Source: Candidatus Paceibacterota bacterium
GTDB taxonomy: Bacteria; Verrucomicrobiota; Verrucomicrobiia; Limisphaerales; UBA8199
Reading direction: 5' to 3'
Assembly: GCA_035452965.1 (NCBI GenBank)
Contig: DAOTCE010000004.1
Coordinates: 124,001 to 188,000 of the forward strand
Length of the DNA: 64,000 bases
The first letter of the stretch is position 1. The number at the start of each line of letters is the position of its first letter. Positions 25,155 to 34,760 of this stretch are shown one piece after another. The translations under genes and the position numbers were made by a program. Under the pieces are notes generated by a model. It had not been told where the DNA came from. It did not search any database and saw only the letters and a list, made by a program, of their open reading frames with translations.

Positions 25155-26477
25155 TCAGTCGGCGCGGACGCGGTAGAACCGCGTGTCGCCCGAAGGCGCA
25201 TCCACCACTGAAATGCCAGTTCCCGTTCCGTTGGTGGCGCCGCCCAGGTTGGTCCAGCCCGCATTCGACATCGAAGTCCGGAATTGCGGTTGGTACAGGA
25301 AGCCTTCGGCCGACGGCCAGGTGAGCGTGGGCTGGCCGGCTGGAGCGGTGAGGTTCAAGGAGAAGGGAACCAGCGTATGTGTCGAAATGCTAAACGCCAT
25401 GAGGCCATTGTTGGACTCGAACGCGAAGACTTTGTCCGGGCTGAACGCGACGGCGCCGGTGAGGTTGCCGTTGGAATTGGTGCCGGGAAAGGGGATTGTG
25501 GCGCCCTGCTGAATGAGGCCACTGCTCGTTAGTCGAAACAACCGGAACTCGTGCGCAATCCCGCGCACGACGCCAAGGAGGTTGCGGCTGACATCGAAAT
25601 TGAGCGGGCCGCCCGGAATGCCCAGATAGCTCTGGATGAGCGCGGCGGTGCCGGCGCCCACGTTGTAGCTGAAATGCTGCAACGGTTGATCGGTGAGCGA
25701 GCCGTTCTCCACCTTCGTCCAGAATGTATTGGACGGACCAAACGCGATGGTCACCATGGCGCTTATCCCCTGCAACTCGGGCGCATCCAGTTTCTGGTGC
25801 TGGAAACTGAAACCGTCCGAGGTGCTGAACCGCGCCACCACCTTGCCGACGCGCGTGCCGGCCAGCAGTTCCGTGTTCGCGCCGCTGCCGCGCACGGCCA
25901 GGCTGTCGCCGAAACGGCGGTGGTGGATGTTTGTGTCCGTATCGCTCGGGTCGCCCTCATACGCCACCGTCGGCGCCGCGCTCTCATTGGCCCAGCGGTA
26001 CAGGCGGAAGGGGCCGTTGTTGCCCGTGGGGGCGTTGGTGGAATCCACCGTCAAATTGCACGCGTAAATCACGCCATCCGAGGCGACCGCGACGACGTTG
26101 AGCGGGAAGTTGAGTTCCCCCAGGTGCACACCATTGGTATCGAGTTGGCCGAGGAGCGCACCGTTGTTGCTGTCGAGAATGTAGATCGCGGCGTTGGTGG
26201 CCGGATAGCGGCTCACGGTCAGCAGGTGGCCGGTGACGGGATTGCCGGCAATGCTCCTCTGGGTGTGGTTGGTGCTGGACCAAACATAAGCCGTGTCCGG
26301 GGCGGTGCTCCACAATGGAGTCAGGCTAAACGACTGGGCTGCCTGCGCACTTGGCGCAGCCGACCCCGCCAGCAAGGCGAGCACCAGCGCCCAGGGAACC
26401 GTCAGCAGGCGCACACCCGTTGCGGAAGCGTTTCCAGGCACGTGGTTGGCACGGAGTTGTTGGGTGAGTTGATTCAT
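25155..26477 (-). CDS. Secreted beta-propeller-like protein, function unknown
   Basis: A 440-residue exported protein. The start at 26477 (MNQLTQQLRANHVPG) leads to a signal peptide ending near AQA-AQ. The body has repeating blades of the kind GNPVTGHLLTVSRYPATNAA and DSNNGALLGQL, suggestive of a propeller, perhaps of the DUF4623 kind. The C-terminal 60 residues (GQPTLTWPSAEGFLYQPQF, then DTRFYRVRAD) are a short tail found on many secreted Verrucomicrobia proteins. No catalytic motif is visible. It converges on tsaB. Confidence 0.65.
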   Translation of the reverse strand: MNQLTQQLRANHVPGNASATGVRLLTVPWALVLALLAGSAAPSAQAAQSFSLTPLWSTAPDTAYVWSSTNHTQRSIAGNPVTGHLLTVSRYPATNAAIYILDSNNGALLGQLDTNGVHLGELNFPLNVVAVASDGVIYACNLTVDSTNAPTGNNGPFRLYRWANESAAPTVAYEGDPSDTDTNIHHRRFGDSLAVRGSGANTELLAGTRVGKVVARFSTSDGFSFQHQKLDAPELQGISAMVTIAFGPSNTFWTKVENGSLTDQPLQHFSYNVGAGTAALIQSYLGIPGGPLNFDVSRNLLGVVRGIAHEFRLFRLTSSGLIQQGATIPFPGTNSNGNLTGAVAFSPDKVFAFESNNGLMAFSISTHTLVPFSLNLTAPAGQPTLTWPSAEGFLYQPQFRTSMSNAGWTNLGGATNGTGTGISVVDAPSGDTRFYRVRAD

Positions 26478-26602
26478 GCCGACAGCCTGTGCCATCCGGC
26501 CATGCGGTTCAAGCTTCTCCTGCCCCCCCCTTCGTTCGAGTTTGCGCCAGAGCCCGGAAGGGTGGAGAGTATGCGCATTAACGCAGAATCAGCCAAGTGA
26601 CT

Positions 26603-27649
26603 ATGAAACGAAGAGTGTTCCTCAAGACCATCGGCGGTGCCGCTGGCGCCGCGGCGCTGGGCGGGCCAAGGATTTTCGTGAGCGCGAAGCCGGCGCCGAA
26701 GGCCGGCCAGCTACAACGCCGACCCCTCGGCCGGACCGGCATGAAGGTCTCGGTGGTGGGGTTCCCCGGCCTGGTGCTTGCCAAGCACGACCAGGAGCAA
26801 TGCACCGCCGCGCTCCATAGTGCCTTCGAGCGCGGCGTGAATTTCTTCGATGTCGCTCCCGCTTACGGATCGGGCGATGCGGAGATCAAAATGGGGATTG
26901 GCCTGCAAGGGCTGGCCCGCCGCAAGTATTATCTTGCGTGCAAAACCAAGAAAAGGGATAAGGCAGGCGCGCAAACGGAGTTGGATCGGTCCTTGCAACG
27001 GCTCAAGACGGATTATTTCGACCTCTACCAACTGCACCACCTGGTGCGGCCGGCGGAAGTCACCGATGCCCTTGGGAACGACGGGGCGCTGGAGGTCGCG
27101 CTGAAGGCCAAGCAGGCGGGCAAGATCAGGTTCATCGGCTTCTCGGCGCATACGACCAAGAGCGCGGTGCAAGCGTTGAAAGCGTTCAAGTTCGATACCG
27201 TGATGTTCCCCATCAACTTCGTGGAATACTATCTGCGGGATTTCGGCAAAGATGTGCTGGCCCTGGCCAACGAGCAGGGGACCGGGGTGATATCCATCAA
27301 ACCGATTTCCTGGGGCCGGTGGCCCAAGGAAGGCCAGCGAACGCGCGAATGGTGGTATAACTCGGTCGAGGAGCCGCGCCAGGTTGAGCTGGCGATGCGC
27401 TTCGTCCTGTCGCAGAAAGGCGTGGCGACCGCGCTGCCGACTTCCTTCCTGGAATTGTTCGACAAGACCATCGAGGCGGCGCGAAAGTTCACGCCCCTGG
27501 ACGGCGAAGTGGAGGCCGAGTTGAAACAAATGGCCGCCAACCGCGAATCAATCTTCCTGGCCGAGGAACAGCAGGTGGCGCTAAACCTGAACCACTGGAC
27601 TCCAGTATACCCGGACAGTCCTTATGAGGCTGGCAGCCTTATGGGCTGA
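26603..27649 (+). CDS. Aldo/keto reductase, Tat-exported
   Basis: A 348-residue NADPH-dependent oxidoreductase of the AKR superfamily. The twin-arginine-like signal KRRVFLKTIGGAAGAAAL precedes the TIM barrel. The catalytic tetrad is visible: Asp and Tyr in FFDVAPAYGSGD, Lys in LACKTKK and His in LYQLHHL. The C-terminal part ends in a short extension. A GTG at 26597 would add two residues; the ATG at 26603 starts the conserved MKRR. The substrate is unknown. The next gene is convergent, 19 bp away. Confidence 0.9.
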   Translation: MKRRVFLKTIGGAAGAAALGGPRIFVSAKPAPKAGQLQRRPLGRTGMKVSVVGFPGLVLAKHDQEQCTAALHSAFERGVNFFDVAPAYGSGDAEIKMGIGLQGLARRKYYLACKTKKRDKAGAQTELDRSLQRLKTDYFDLYQLHHLVRPAEVTDALGNDGALEVALKAKQAGKIRFIGFSAHTTKSAVQALKAFKFDTVMFPINFVEYYLRDFGKDVLALANEQGTGVISIKPISWGRWPKEGQRTREWWYNSVEEPRQVELAMRFVLSQKGVATALPTSFLELFDKTIEAARKFTPLDGEVEAELKQMAANRESIFLAEEQQVALNLNHWTPVYPDSPYEAGSLMG

Positions 27650-27668
27650 GCCAGGGCGCCCGGCTTCC

Positions 27669-30600
27669 TTACGGTCCTTGCGGTCCTGATTTCGCCCGGT
27701 AGAACCGCTGCGGCGCGTTCGTGCTCGAATCGCCGGTGAACTCAATCGTATCGGTCACAATGGTCAAATTCGTGAACGTGGACCATTGGCTCAGGTTGGC
27801 ACTGGTTTCGATCTCATAGCTCCCAGGCTCGCCGCTCAGGACGAATCGAACCCGGCCGTCAGGCAGCACACTGACGACGTCGAACTTCGACGGCAGCGGC
27901 AGGCTGACGGTCAGGAGGGCATCGGCACTCGTGACCAGGCCGCCCGCGTTGGCCACCGCCACACAGTAAACACCCCCGGTTTGCACGTTCGCGCGCGAGT
28001 AACTGCTGGCGGTGGCACCCGGGATCGGCGTGCCATCCAACCGCCATTGATAACTGGGCGCAGGAACGCCACCAGCCACGACGCCGAACGTCACAGTGGA
28101 CCCCGCCTTCACCATCTGGCTTTGCGGCTGGCTGGTGATGTAAGGCGGCGCGTTGGAGGTCAGGCGCTCGACGCGCACATTGTCAAAAACGCCGAAGCTC
28201 AAATTCGTGTTATCCGAGAGCGAAGCATAATAGTCCCAATACCCGAGCGAAATATTGCTTCCCGGCAAAGCCGCGCTACTAACGGTCGCGATTCGCAGGC
28301 CATCAATCGCCCATTCCACAGTCGTTCCCTGCTTGGTAATCATGACGTCGCGCCAGGCGAATCCGATGCTACCCACTTCGAGCGCGCCGGTTTGGGACTG
28401 AGCGCTCGGGGCGGTTTGGCCGCCGGGGAATGCCGCCGCGTAATACGAGTTCAGGTTGCCGCGCGCGTTCGAGGCCGTCCCGGCCGCATACACACCCGTA
28501 GCGACTCCTTGGATCGCTGTCCCGCTGAAAGCACAAAAATCGGCTATGCCGGTTGTATCCCCGGCTTGTCCTTCACCGTCCGCGGCGAACCAGGTTCCGT
28601 CCGCCGTGGTGCCCGAGCCCGTCCAGAGCACGCTGGTCCCGGCGGTGCCAACGCCGGCGGTGCCATGCTGGGTGGAGCCGGTCCCGCCGGCAGGGAATGG
28701 TCCATTGGCGTTCATCCACAGGTTGAACCGCAGGCGGTAGTTCCCCGAGAAACTCCGTCCCACGGGTGAGAGGCTCAGCGCCGCGGCAACGCCGTTCGCC
28801 ATGTTGGCCTCGCACTTGAGGCCGCGGGTGGTGCCGCCCGCGCCAGGGGCTGACGGAATGCCCAGCGCGCCATAGTTCCAATTGAACGTCACCCGCGTAT
28901 CTGCCGAAGATCGGTTTAGCGTCCAGTTGCCCGCCGTGCTGACGTCGAAGTTGTCCGAGTACAACACCTCCGGATACAAGTAGATCACCAGCGTCGCGAC
29001 CTGACTGGTGGCCATGCCGAAGGCGTTGGAGACCACGACATCGTAATTGCCCGAATGCGACGTTTGTGCCGGGGACCGCGTCAACACGCTGGTGGTCGCC
29101 CCGGCCACATTCTCGCCATTAAACCGCCATTGATAACTGACGGGCTGAGTCCCGGTGGCGGTGACCGTGAGGGTGGCATTCGAGCCCTGGTAAGCCGTTC
29201 CGTTTGCCGGAGGAGTGATGATCGCCGCGGCTACGTTGGTGGCCAGTGGCAGCATTAAGAACGTCAGGATGTCCGACATGTACTGGTTTCGCCGGGTGCT
29301 GCTGGTGATCGTCTCGAAGGGGAATCCGAAGAACACCACGCGGCCCCCGCCCGCGGAACCGTCGTATTGCACCGCGGCCGCTGAGCCGCCCGAATAATTC
29401 AGCGCGGGCGCCGTCCCGGGCCCGTAAGCCGCGACCACATCCGGGCTTTGCACCCAGTATATGCCGCCAGAGCCATCATCAATCGTGGAACTGGCGCGGC
29501 CCGCAAAGACTGCGCCCGCCACAGAAACGGCCGTGTAAATTGCCGAGTTGTCATTGGCGAATGCCACGCGAAGCTGCTCGTGCAGGAAATTACGATCGGC
29601 GGTGGTCGGCCCCGAGACACGGTCCAGGTCGTAAGCAATGTTGGCGCCCGAAGCAAACAACCTTCCCCCGCCGGCCAGGTACGCGCTGACCCTGGATTGC
29701 TCGGCGCTGCTGAAAGTCTCCCCGGCGACAGTCTCGTTCCCGCAGGCCCAAATCACAACATTGTAGTTCGACAGTTGAACTAGATTGCTTGTGATCGCCT
29801 CGTTCTGGCAGGAATCAAAGGCCATCCCGTGAGCGCTGATGGCTTTCCCATGCGGCACGACGTAATCGAAGGCGTTGACGCGGCGCGGCCAGACCCGCTC
29901 GATCGCTCCGCTGCCGTCCGGGGGGCCGTAGTTTCGCGCGCCAATGTTCATGCGCAAATTCGTTGTGCGATCGAACCGGTCGAACCCGTTCACCACCAGC
30001 ACCCGCGGCGCGTCGCTCGTGGCCGGGGTCCGGCAGCCCACTACTTCCGAAGGCAGCGACTCGCCGCCCGCATTCGCCGCCGTGATCCTGAAGTAATAAT
30101 CTGTCCCCGCTGCCAGACCCGACACGGTGTAGCTCGTTACATTGCCGACCGAGACGGGATGGCCGAAGCCATAACCATTGGTGGAACGATAAATGACGTA
30201 ATTGGTGGGTGCCTGGCTGCCGCCCACGCTCGGCGGGACGGCCCATCGCAGTGTGATATCGCCATTGGTGGAACCGAGCGCGCGCGGGTTGGTGGGCGGC
30301 TCGGGCAGAAACGCCAGCGGTCCCGAACCATACGTGTCCATGTATTTGACCACCCCGTGCATTGCCGCTTTGCCGACCGCCGCCCGCGCTTTCGCATCCT
30401 TCAGCAGCGCGACATCCGTTTCGTCGTCATGGTATGCGACCTCGATGATCGTCGCCGGCATCTCGTAGTCGAACAAGCGGCCGTCAATTTCCGAGTAGCC
30501 CCCGGAGTAGGTGACGGTGGTGTTGTTGTGCCAGGGAAACTCCAGCGGCGGCGATCCGAGTGCCACAAGATCATTGTTGACTTCCGCGCCGCAAATCTGC

Positions 30601-31748
30601 GCCAGTTCCGCCTGGTTGGGCGTAGGGTCGCCGGTGATCAGGGCAACCGTCCCGCGCCCGCCCCCCGCATTCGAATGGAAGCTAATGTGTATGCGGTCAT
30701 TCACGGTCCCGGATTCCGCACGGTTCATCTCCGCGGAGATCTGGGGCGGGGTGGACCAGCTATCCCTCTGATCGTCGGAGCCCGAATCGTAAATGGAAGT
30801 CGGCATCCCCACGCCCAGGCCCGCCTCCACCCAGTAGCGGCAGTTTTCCTCTTCCCGCGGGTAGTTCGAGATACCGCCTCCGCGGTTGATACTGCCCATG
30901 CCGTTCCCGAACCGGATCGCGTCGGCGATGACAACGCTGCCATTGGTCGAGGACCGCAGGTTGCTCACAATGACCGCCCCCACCGCCGCGTTGGCGCCGG
31001 CGTTGAAGTAGTATTCCCCCAGGTACACCCACCCGTTGCCAACCCGGTAATGGGGAATGCGTACCTGGGATTCGCCACCGGTATGAATAATCCGATACAA
31101 CTGGTCGCCTCGATTGCCCCCGTGAGATGCCCAGCAATACACGGGGTAGTAGCCCGCCGCCGGGATGGTCGGCGTGTATGTCGCTGTCGCCGTCTCCGTG
31201 TCTGACAAATTCGCGTACCGGTATGCCACGTCCCCGGTGGTGCCGTAGAAGTAATTGGTGGCCAAACTGTTGAACCAGGTGCCGGCAAAAGCCACTGAGG
31301 TGGCATCATTATCGAGCACGACCTCGTTGTTCTGGTAACCCAACGGCCGGCAGGGAATTACCACCGCTCCCGCGTTGAAGCAGTAGGTGGCGAACATGTT
31401 CAACTGGTCAATATTCCCGTAATCCTCGTTCATCTCCAACAGCTCGGGGCGGAGCAAGACCCAAGACGACAAATACGTCCAGCCGTGCCCGCAGTTCATA
31501 AACACCAATTTGCCCGAAAGCGCGCCGGCCGGCTGGCGCGCCGCCGGGGCGATGGGGCCGTAGGACGGTGCCGCTATGGGTTTGCCCGGGTCTTGCGGCG
31601 GGACATCAATGCTCGACCAATCGGGCGATGGCGGCAGTTTGGGTATCAGAGATTCATCCACCATTCGGTCTTCCATGCCGGACAGGGCACAGCAGGCGAT
31701 AGCGAGGAAGCAGGCGGGGAGGACGGCGCGAAGGAAACGACTAGACAT
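27669..31748 (-). CDS. Giant secreted amidase_3-like protein with FnIII and Ig-like domains
   Basis: A 1359-residue exported protein. The start at 31748 (MSSRFLRAVLPACFLAIACC) gives a signal peptide. An N-terminal N-acetylmuramoyl-L-alanine amidase-like region contains FMNCGHG, HISFHSNAGG and TIIEVAYHDDETDVALLKDA, matching the zinc His residues and Glu of amidase_3, but it is split by an inserted domain of about 160 residues (YFYGTTGDVAYRYANLSDT and on). Then come a fibronectin III domain (near residue 500), a flavodoxin/GATase-like segment (RVLVVNGFDRFDR), two Ig-like domains flanking a lectin-like region, and a C-terminal tail. It probably acts on peptidoglycan or at the cell surface; activity is inference. 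Confidence 0.75.
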   Translation of the reverse strand: MSSRFLRAVLPACFLAIACCALSGMEDRMVDESLIPKLPPSPDWSSIDVPPQDPGKPIAAPSYGPIAPAARQPAGALSGKLVFMNCGHGWTYLSSWVLLRPELLEMNEDYGNIDQLNMFATYCFNAGAVVIPCRPLGYQNNEVVLDNDATSVAFAGTWFNSLATNYFYGTTGDVAYRYANLSDTETATATYTPTIPAAGYYPVYCWASHGGNRGDQLYRIIHTGGESQVRIPHYRVGNGWVYLGEYYFNAGANAAVGAVIVSNLRSSTNGSVVIADAIRFGNGMGSINRGGGISNYPREEENCRYWVEAGLGVGMPTSIYDSGSDDQRDSWSTPPQISAEMNRAESGTVNDRIHISFHSNAGGGRGTVALITGDPTPNQAELAQICGAEVNNDLVALGSPPLEFPWHNNTTVTYSGGYSEIDGRLFDYEMPATIIEVAYHDDETDVALLKDAKARAAVGKAAMHGVVKYMDTYGSGPLAFLPEPPTNPRALGSTNGDITLRWAVPPSVGGSQAPTNYVIYRSTNGYGFGHPVSVGNVTSYTVSGLAAGTDYYFRITAANAGGESLPSEVVGCRTPATSDAPRVLVVNGFDRFDRTTNLRMNIGARNYGPPDGSGAIERVWPRRVNAFDYVVPHGKAISAHGMAFDSCQNEAITSNLVQLSNYNVVIWACGNETVAGETFSSAEQSRVSAYLAGGGRLFASGANIAYDLDRVSGPTTADRNFLHEQLRVAFANDNSAIYTAVSVAGAVFAGRASSTIDDGSGGIYWVQSPDVVAAYGPGTAPALNYSGGSAAAVQYDGSAGGGRVVFFGFPFETITSSTRRNQYMSDILTFLMLPLATNVAAAIITPPANGTAYQGSNATLTVTATGTQPVSYQWRFNGENVAGATTSVLTRSPAQTSHSGNYDVVVSNAFGMATSQVATLVIYLYPEVLYSDNFDVSTAGNWTLNRSSADTRVTFNWNYGALGIPSAPGAGGTTRGLKCEANMANGVAAALSLSPVGRSFSGNYRLRFNLWMNANGPFPAGGTGSTQHGTAGVGTAGTSVLWTGSGTTADGTWFAADGEGQAGDTTGIADFCAFSGTAIQGVATGVYAAGTASNARGNLNSYYAAAFPGGQTAPSAQSQTGALEVGSIGFAWRDVMITKQGTTVEWAIDGLRIATVSSAALPGSNISLGYWDYYASLSDNTNLSFGVFDNVRVERLTSNAPPYITSQPQSQMVKAGSTVTFGVVAGGVPAPSYQWRLDGTPIPGATASSYSRANVQTGGVYCVAVANAGGLVTSADALLTVSLPLPSKFDVVSVLPDGRVRFVLSGEPGSYEIETSANLSQWSTFTNLTIVTDTIEFTGDSSTNAPQRFYRAKSGPQGP

Positions 31749-31828
31749 CACCCTATCATGCGGATTTCCGGCCAAATGACAACCATTAATTCCGGTCATC
31801 CTTATCCACCTCAATCCTAAGCGAAGGC

Positions 31829-31880
31829 ACGGCGGTTTTGCCGCAAACCGCCGTCCCCCGGCGCTCTCGGCGAGAACGCC
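31829..31880. repeat. Twin GC-rich hairpins, REP-like
   Basis: ACGGCGGTTT (31829-31838) pairs perfectly with 31845-31854. A second stem, GGCGCTCTC (31860-31868) with GAGAACGCC (31872-31880), has one mismatch and a GGC loop. The pair lies between divergent genes and resembles the twin hairpins at 6011-6056, which share TCGGCGAG. Confidence 0.5.
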
Positions 31881-32076
31881 CTACCTTTCCAGTTGACAAC
31901 CTTTGCCCTCCCGCACACCCTCGCCTACAATATGCAACATGACTGGGAGTTGATTCCTGGTTTGGGGTTCAGTGAGAAACGGAATTGCACATTTTACTCT
32001 AGTAGATTCATTGAGTCCTTCGCACGGGGCGCGTCATAGGGCCTCGCCCGCAACACCGAAATTGCCAGCTAACATC

Positions 32077-33468
32077 ATGAACCTGATTAAGCAAGAACTG
32101 CATCGCCTGTTTGCCGCCATCGCCATTGGCTCGCTCACGCTCAACGTCGCTGGCGCGGCGGAGACGGAATCCGCCGCACCGAGCGCCCGCAAGTCACCCG
32201 ATTGGTTGCGGAGCGCGGTCGTGTACGAGGTCTTCACCCGCAACTTCTCTCCGGCCGGCGATTTCAACGGCATCACCAGCCGATTGGATGAGTTGAAGGA
32301 TCTGGGCGTGGACATCCTGTGGCTCATGCCGATCAACCCGGTCGGCGAGAAGCTCAAGAAGGGCACTCTCGGCAGCCCTTACTGCGTGCGCGACTTTCAT
32401 GCCATCAACCCCGCCTGCGGCACCACCAACGACTTCAAGCGACTGGTTGAGGAAGTCCACAAGCGCGACATGAAGATCATCATAGATATCGTGGCCGGTC
32501 AGACCTCCTGGGACAGCGCGCTGATGGCACATCCCGAGTATTACCTGAAGAATGAGAAAGGGCAGATCATCCCGCCCAATCCCGCCTGGACGGATGTGGC
32601 CGGGTTGAATTACGAGAACAGCGACCTGCGCCGCTACATGATTGACATGATGAAATACTGGCTGAAGAACTTCAACCTGGACGGCTTCCGCTGCGATGTG
32701 GCCTACACGGTGCCGGTGGATTTCTGGGAAACTGCCCGGGCTGAACTCGAAAAGGTCAACCCTCAGCTCATTATCATCGCGGACGCGGGCGCCCGGCCAT
32801 CGCTGCTGACCAAGGCCTTCGACATGGATTACTCCTGGAACCTCTACTCGTGGCTGAAGAACGTCATGGACAGCGTATCCACCGCCGATATGTTGAGGCA
32901 GTCGTTTGAGCACACCCATCAGCAGTTCCCCAAGGGCGTGTTGCACCTCAGATTCACCGACAATCAATCCGAGACCCGCGCGACGGTGCGCTACGGCTTG
33001 CGCGGAGCGCTCGCGGCCCAGGTCCTGATGCTGACGCTCGACGGCGTGCCGCTCTTCTACAATGGCCAGGAAGTGGGCGATGCGACCGAATCCGGCGACC
33101 CGGCGATGTTTGAGAAAATGCCGGTGTTCTGGAATCCCGGCGGGCGCCCGCCGCTGCGCGACATCTACCGGGATCTTATCAAGCTTCGCAAGAAATACGC
33201 TGCCTTCTGCAACGAGGACGTTATCTGGGTCCAGAACTCGGCTCCCGGAGAAGTGGTCAGCTTCCTGCGGCGTGATGCCAAGGACGAGTTCCTTGTCTTG
33301 ATCAACCTTTCCAGCCGCCGCGCGGCCGGCACGCTGGAAATGCCCAGTCAGGAAGGCTTTGGCGCGGTGAAGATCACCGGCATGCCCGAACCGCTCAACA
33401 CCGCCCTTCCCGACTTCAACCTGAATGGCTACGGCTGGTACATCTTTCACCGTTCCGGTTCCAAGTAG
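32077..33468 (+). CDS. GH13 alpha-amylase-like protein, catalytic residues altered
   Basis: A 463-residue secreted protein of the alpha-amylase superfamily. The start at 32077 gives a signal peptide ending near AGA-AE. The (beta/alpha)8 barrel is clear (VDILWLMPINPVGEKLKKGT) and region II keeps its Arg and nucleophile Asp (GFRCDVAY). Other conserved sites are changed: region I reads DIVAGQTSWD where NH is usual, the acid Glu position reads IIIADAGARPS, and region IV reads FTDNQSETR instead of NHD. It may be a non-catalytic binding protein or have shifted chemistry. It stands alone, with no maltose genes nearby. Confidence 0.85.
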   Translation: MNLIKQELHRLFAAIAIGSLTLNVAGAAETESAAPSARKSPDWLRSAVVYEVFTRNFSPAGDFNGITSRLDELKDLGVDILWLMPINPVGEKLKKGTLGSPYCVRDFHAINPACGTTNDFKRLVEEVHKRDMKIIIDIVAGQTSWDSALMAHPEYYLKNEKGQIIPPNPAWTDVAGLNYENSDLRRYMIDMMKYWLKNFNLDGFRCDVAYTVPVDFWETARAELEKVNPQLIIIADAGARPSLLTKAFDMDYSWNLYSWLKNVMDSVSTADMLRQSFEHTHQQFPKGVLHLRFTDNQSETRATVRYGLRGALAAQVLMLTLDGVPLFYNGQEVGDATESGDPAMFEKMPVFWNPGGRPPLRDIYRDLIKLRKKYAAFCNEDVIWVQNSAPGEVVSFLRRDAKDEFLVLINLSSRRAAGTLEMPSQEGFGAVKITGMPEPLNTALPDFNLNGYGWYIFHRSGSK

Positions 33469-33706
33469 CGGGGGAATAACACCTCAAGGGAATCTCCGGC
33501 ATTGGGCATGACCGGAACCCTGCTTCAGTAACACAGAGGCAAGCCTCGGGTGCGGTTGCCGGCTACCTGGCCGGAGATTGTGGAATTCTAATGTGCCGGG
33601 TCAAGGGTTCGAGGTGTCGCCCCCCCCTGCTCAAAGGTCTCCTGCGGTAATTCGGTCCCCGATACTTGCCACTTTGGGCACGGCTTCGTCTGTGCTATTT
33701 TCCCCC

Positions 33707-34345
33707 ATGAACATGGTGAAACCGGTAGCTGGCCTGGCCACAGCCGCCGCGCTGTCGGCGCTCCTTCTGACTGGCTGCTCGCGCGCCTCATCGCAGACCA
33801 CCGCCACTACTCCCCCCAGTGGTTCACCCTCAAGCACCAATGCTGCCATGCAGAAATTCCAAAAGCCCCCCATCGCCGATCTGAAGCGGAAGCTGACACC
33901 GATGCAGTTCGCTGTCACCCAGCAGTCAGCCACCGAACCGAGCTTCCGCAACGAGTTCTGGAACAACCACCGCCCGGGTATCTACGTGGACATTGTCTCG
34001 GGCGAGCCGCTTTTCAGCTCGCTGGACAAGTTTGACTCCGGTTGCGGGTGGCCCAGCTTCTCCCGCCCGCTCGTGACCAACGCGGTCGCCGAGAGCCCGG
34101 ACTATTCCCATGGCATGGTCCGCACTGAAGTGCGCTCCACCGCCGCAGATTCGCACCTCGGCCACGTCTTCAATGACGGCCCCGGTCCCACGGGCCTCCG
34201 TTACTGCATCAATTCCGCTTCCCTGCGCTTCATCCCTTTAGCGGAAATCAAGCGCGCCGGCTACGAGGCCTGCCTGGAGCCGTTCATCAAAGCCGGTCTC
34301 TACCAGCCCAATGACACCAACCAGGCTGCGCCCGCCAAAAAGTGA
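33707..34345 (+). CDS. msrB: Peptide-methionine (R)-S-oxide reductase, lipoprotein form
   Basis: A 212-residue MsrB that reduces the R epimer of methionine sulfoxide in proteins. The ATG at 33707 starts a lipoprotein signal (MNMVKPVAG, then SALLLTGC), so the enzyme is anchored outside the cytoplasm. A Ser/Thr/Pro linker of about 30 residues leads to the catalytic domain with GCGWPSFSRP, HLGHVFNDGP and the catalytic Cys in RYCINSASLRF. The two CxxC zinc pairs of many MsrB proteins are absent. The 200 bp upstream hold no other gene. Confidence 0.93.
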   Translation: MNMVKPVAGLATAAALSALLLTGCSRASSQTTATTPPSGSPSSTNAAMQKFQKPPIADLKRKLTPMQFAVTQQSATEPSFRNEFWNNHRPGIYVDIVSGEPLFSSLDKFDSGCGWPSFSRPLVTNAVAESPDYSHGMVRTEVRSTAADSHLGHVFNDGPGPTGLRYCINSASLRFIPLAEIKRAGYEACLEPFIKAGLYQPNDTNQAAPAKK

Positions 34346-34427
34346 CTTCGCGGGGGCGCGATTAGGATTGAGCCGGCCGCGGGCTTGAAGCATCATTCGG
34401 GCATCTCGGATCTAACGCCTTAACCAT

Positions 34428-34733
34428 ATGCTAGTCGTTCATGTCCATGTTCACGTGAAGCCGGAATTCGTTGAGGCTTTCAAACAGGCCAGCCTGGCCA
34501 ATGCGCGGGAGAGCATCAAGGAACCGGGCATTGCGCGCTTTGATTGCGTTCAGCAGCAGGATGACCCGACGCGTTTCGTGCTGGTGGAAGCCTACCGCAC
34601 CCCGCAGGCGCCCGCGGCCCATAAGGACACCGCCCATTACCAGGCCTGGCGCGATGCCGTCGCGCCCATGATGGCCGAGCCGCGCGCCAGCGTGAAATTC
34701 ACAAGTCTTTTCCCGGAAGAGTCCGCCTGGTGA
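34428..34733 (+). CDS. Antibiotic biosynthesis monooxygenase-like (ABM) domain protein
   Basis: A 101-residue single-domain dimeric alpha+beta barrel protein of the ABM/LsrG-like group. The pattern MLVVHVHVHVKPEFVEAF, then EPGIARFDCVQQQDDPTRFV and a final AW, is standard. Family members include cofactor-free monooxygenases and the autoinducer-2 isomerase LsrG. The next gene, an iron-type dehydrogenase, starts 27 bp later, so the two likely form an operon and might act on one small aromatic or carbonyl substrate. Confidence 0.85.
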   Translation: MLVVHVHVHVKPEFVEAFKQASLANARESIKEPGIARFDCVQQQDDPTRFVLVEAYRTPQAPAAHKDTAHYQAWRDAVAPMMAEPRASVKFTSLFPEESAW

Positions 34734-34760
34734 CGCGCGGTCGGCTTGGTTCCCCCAGTC

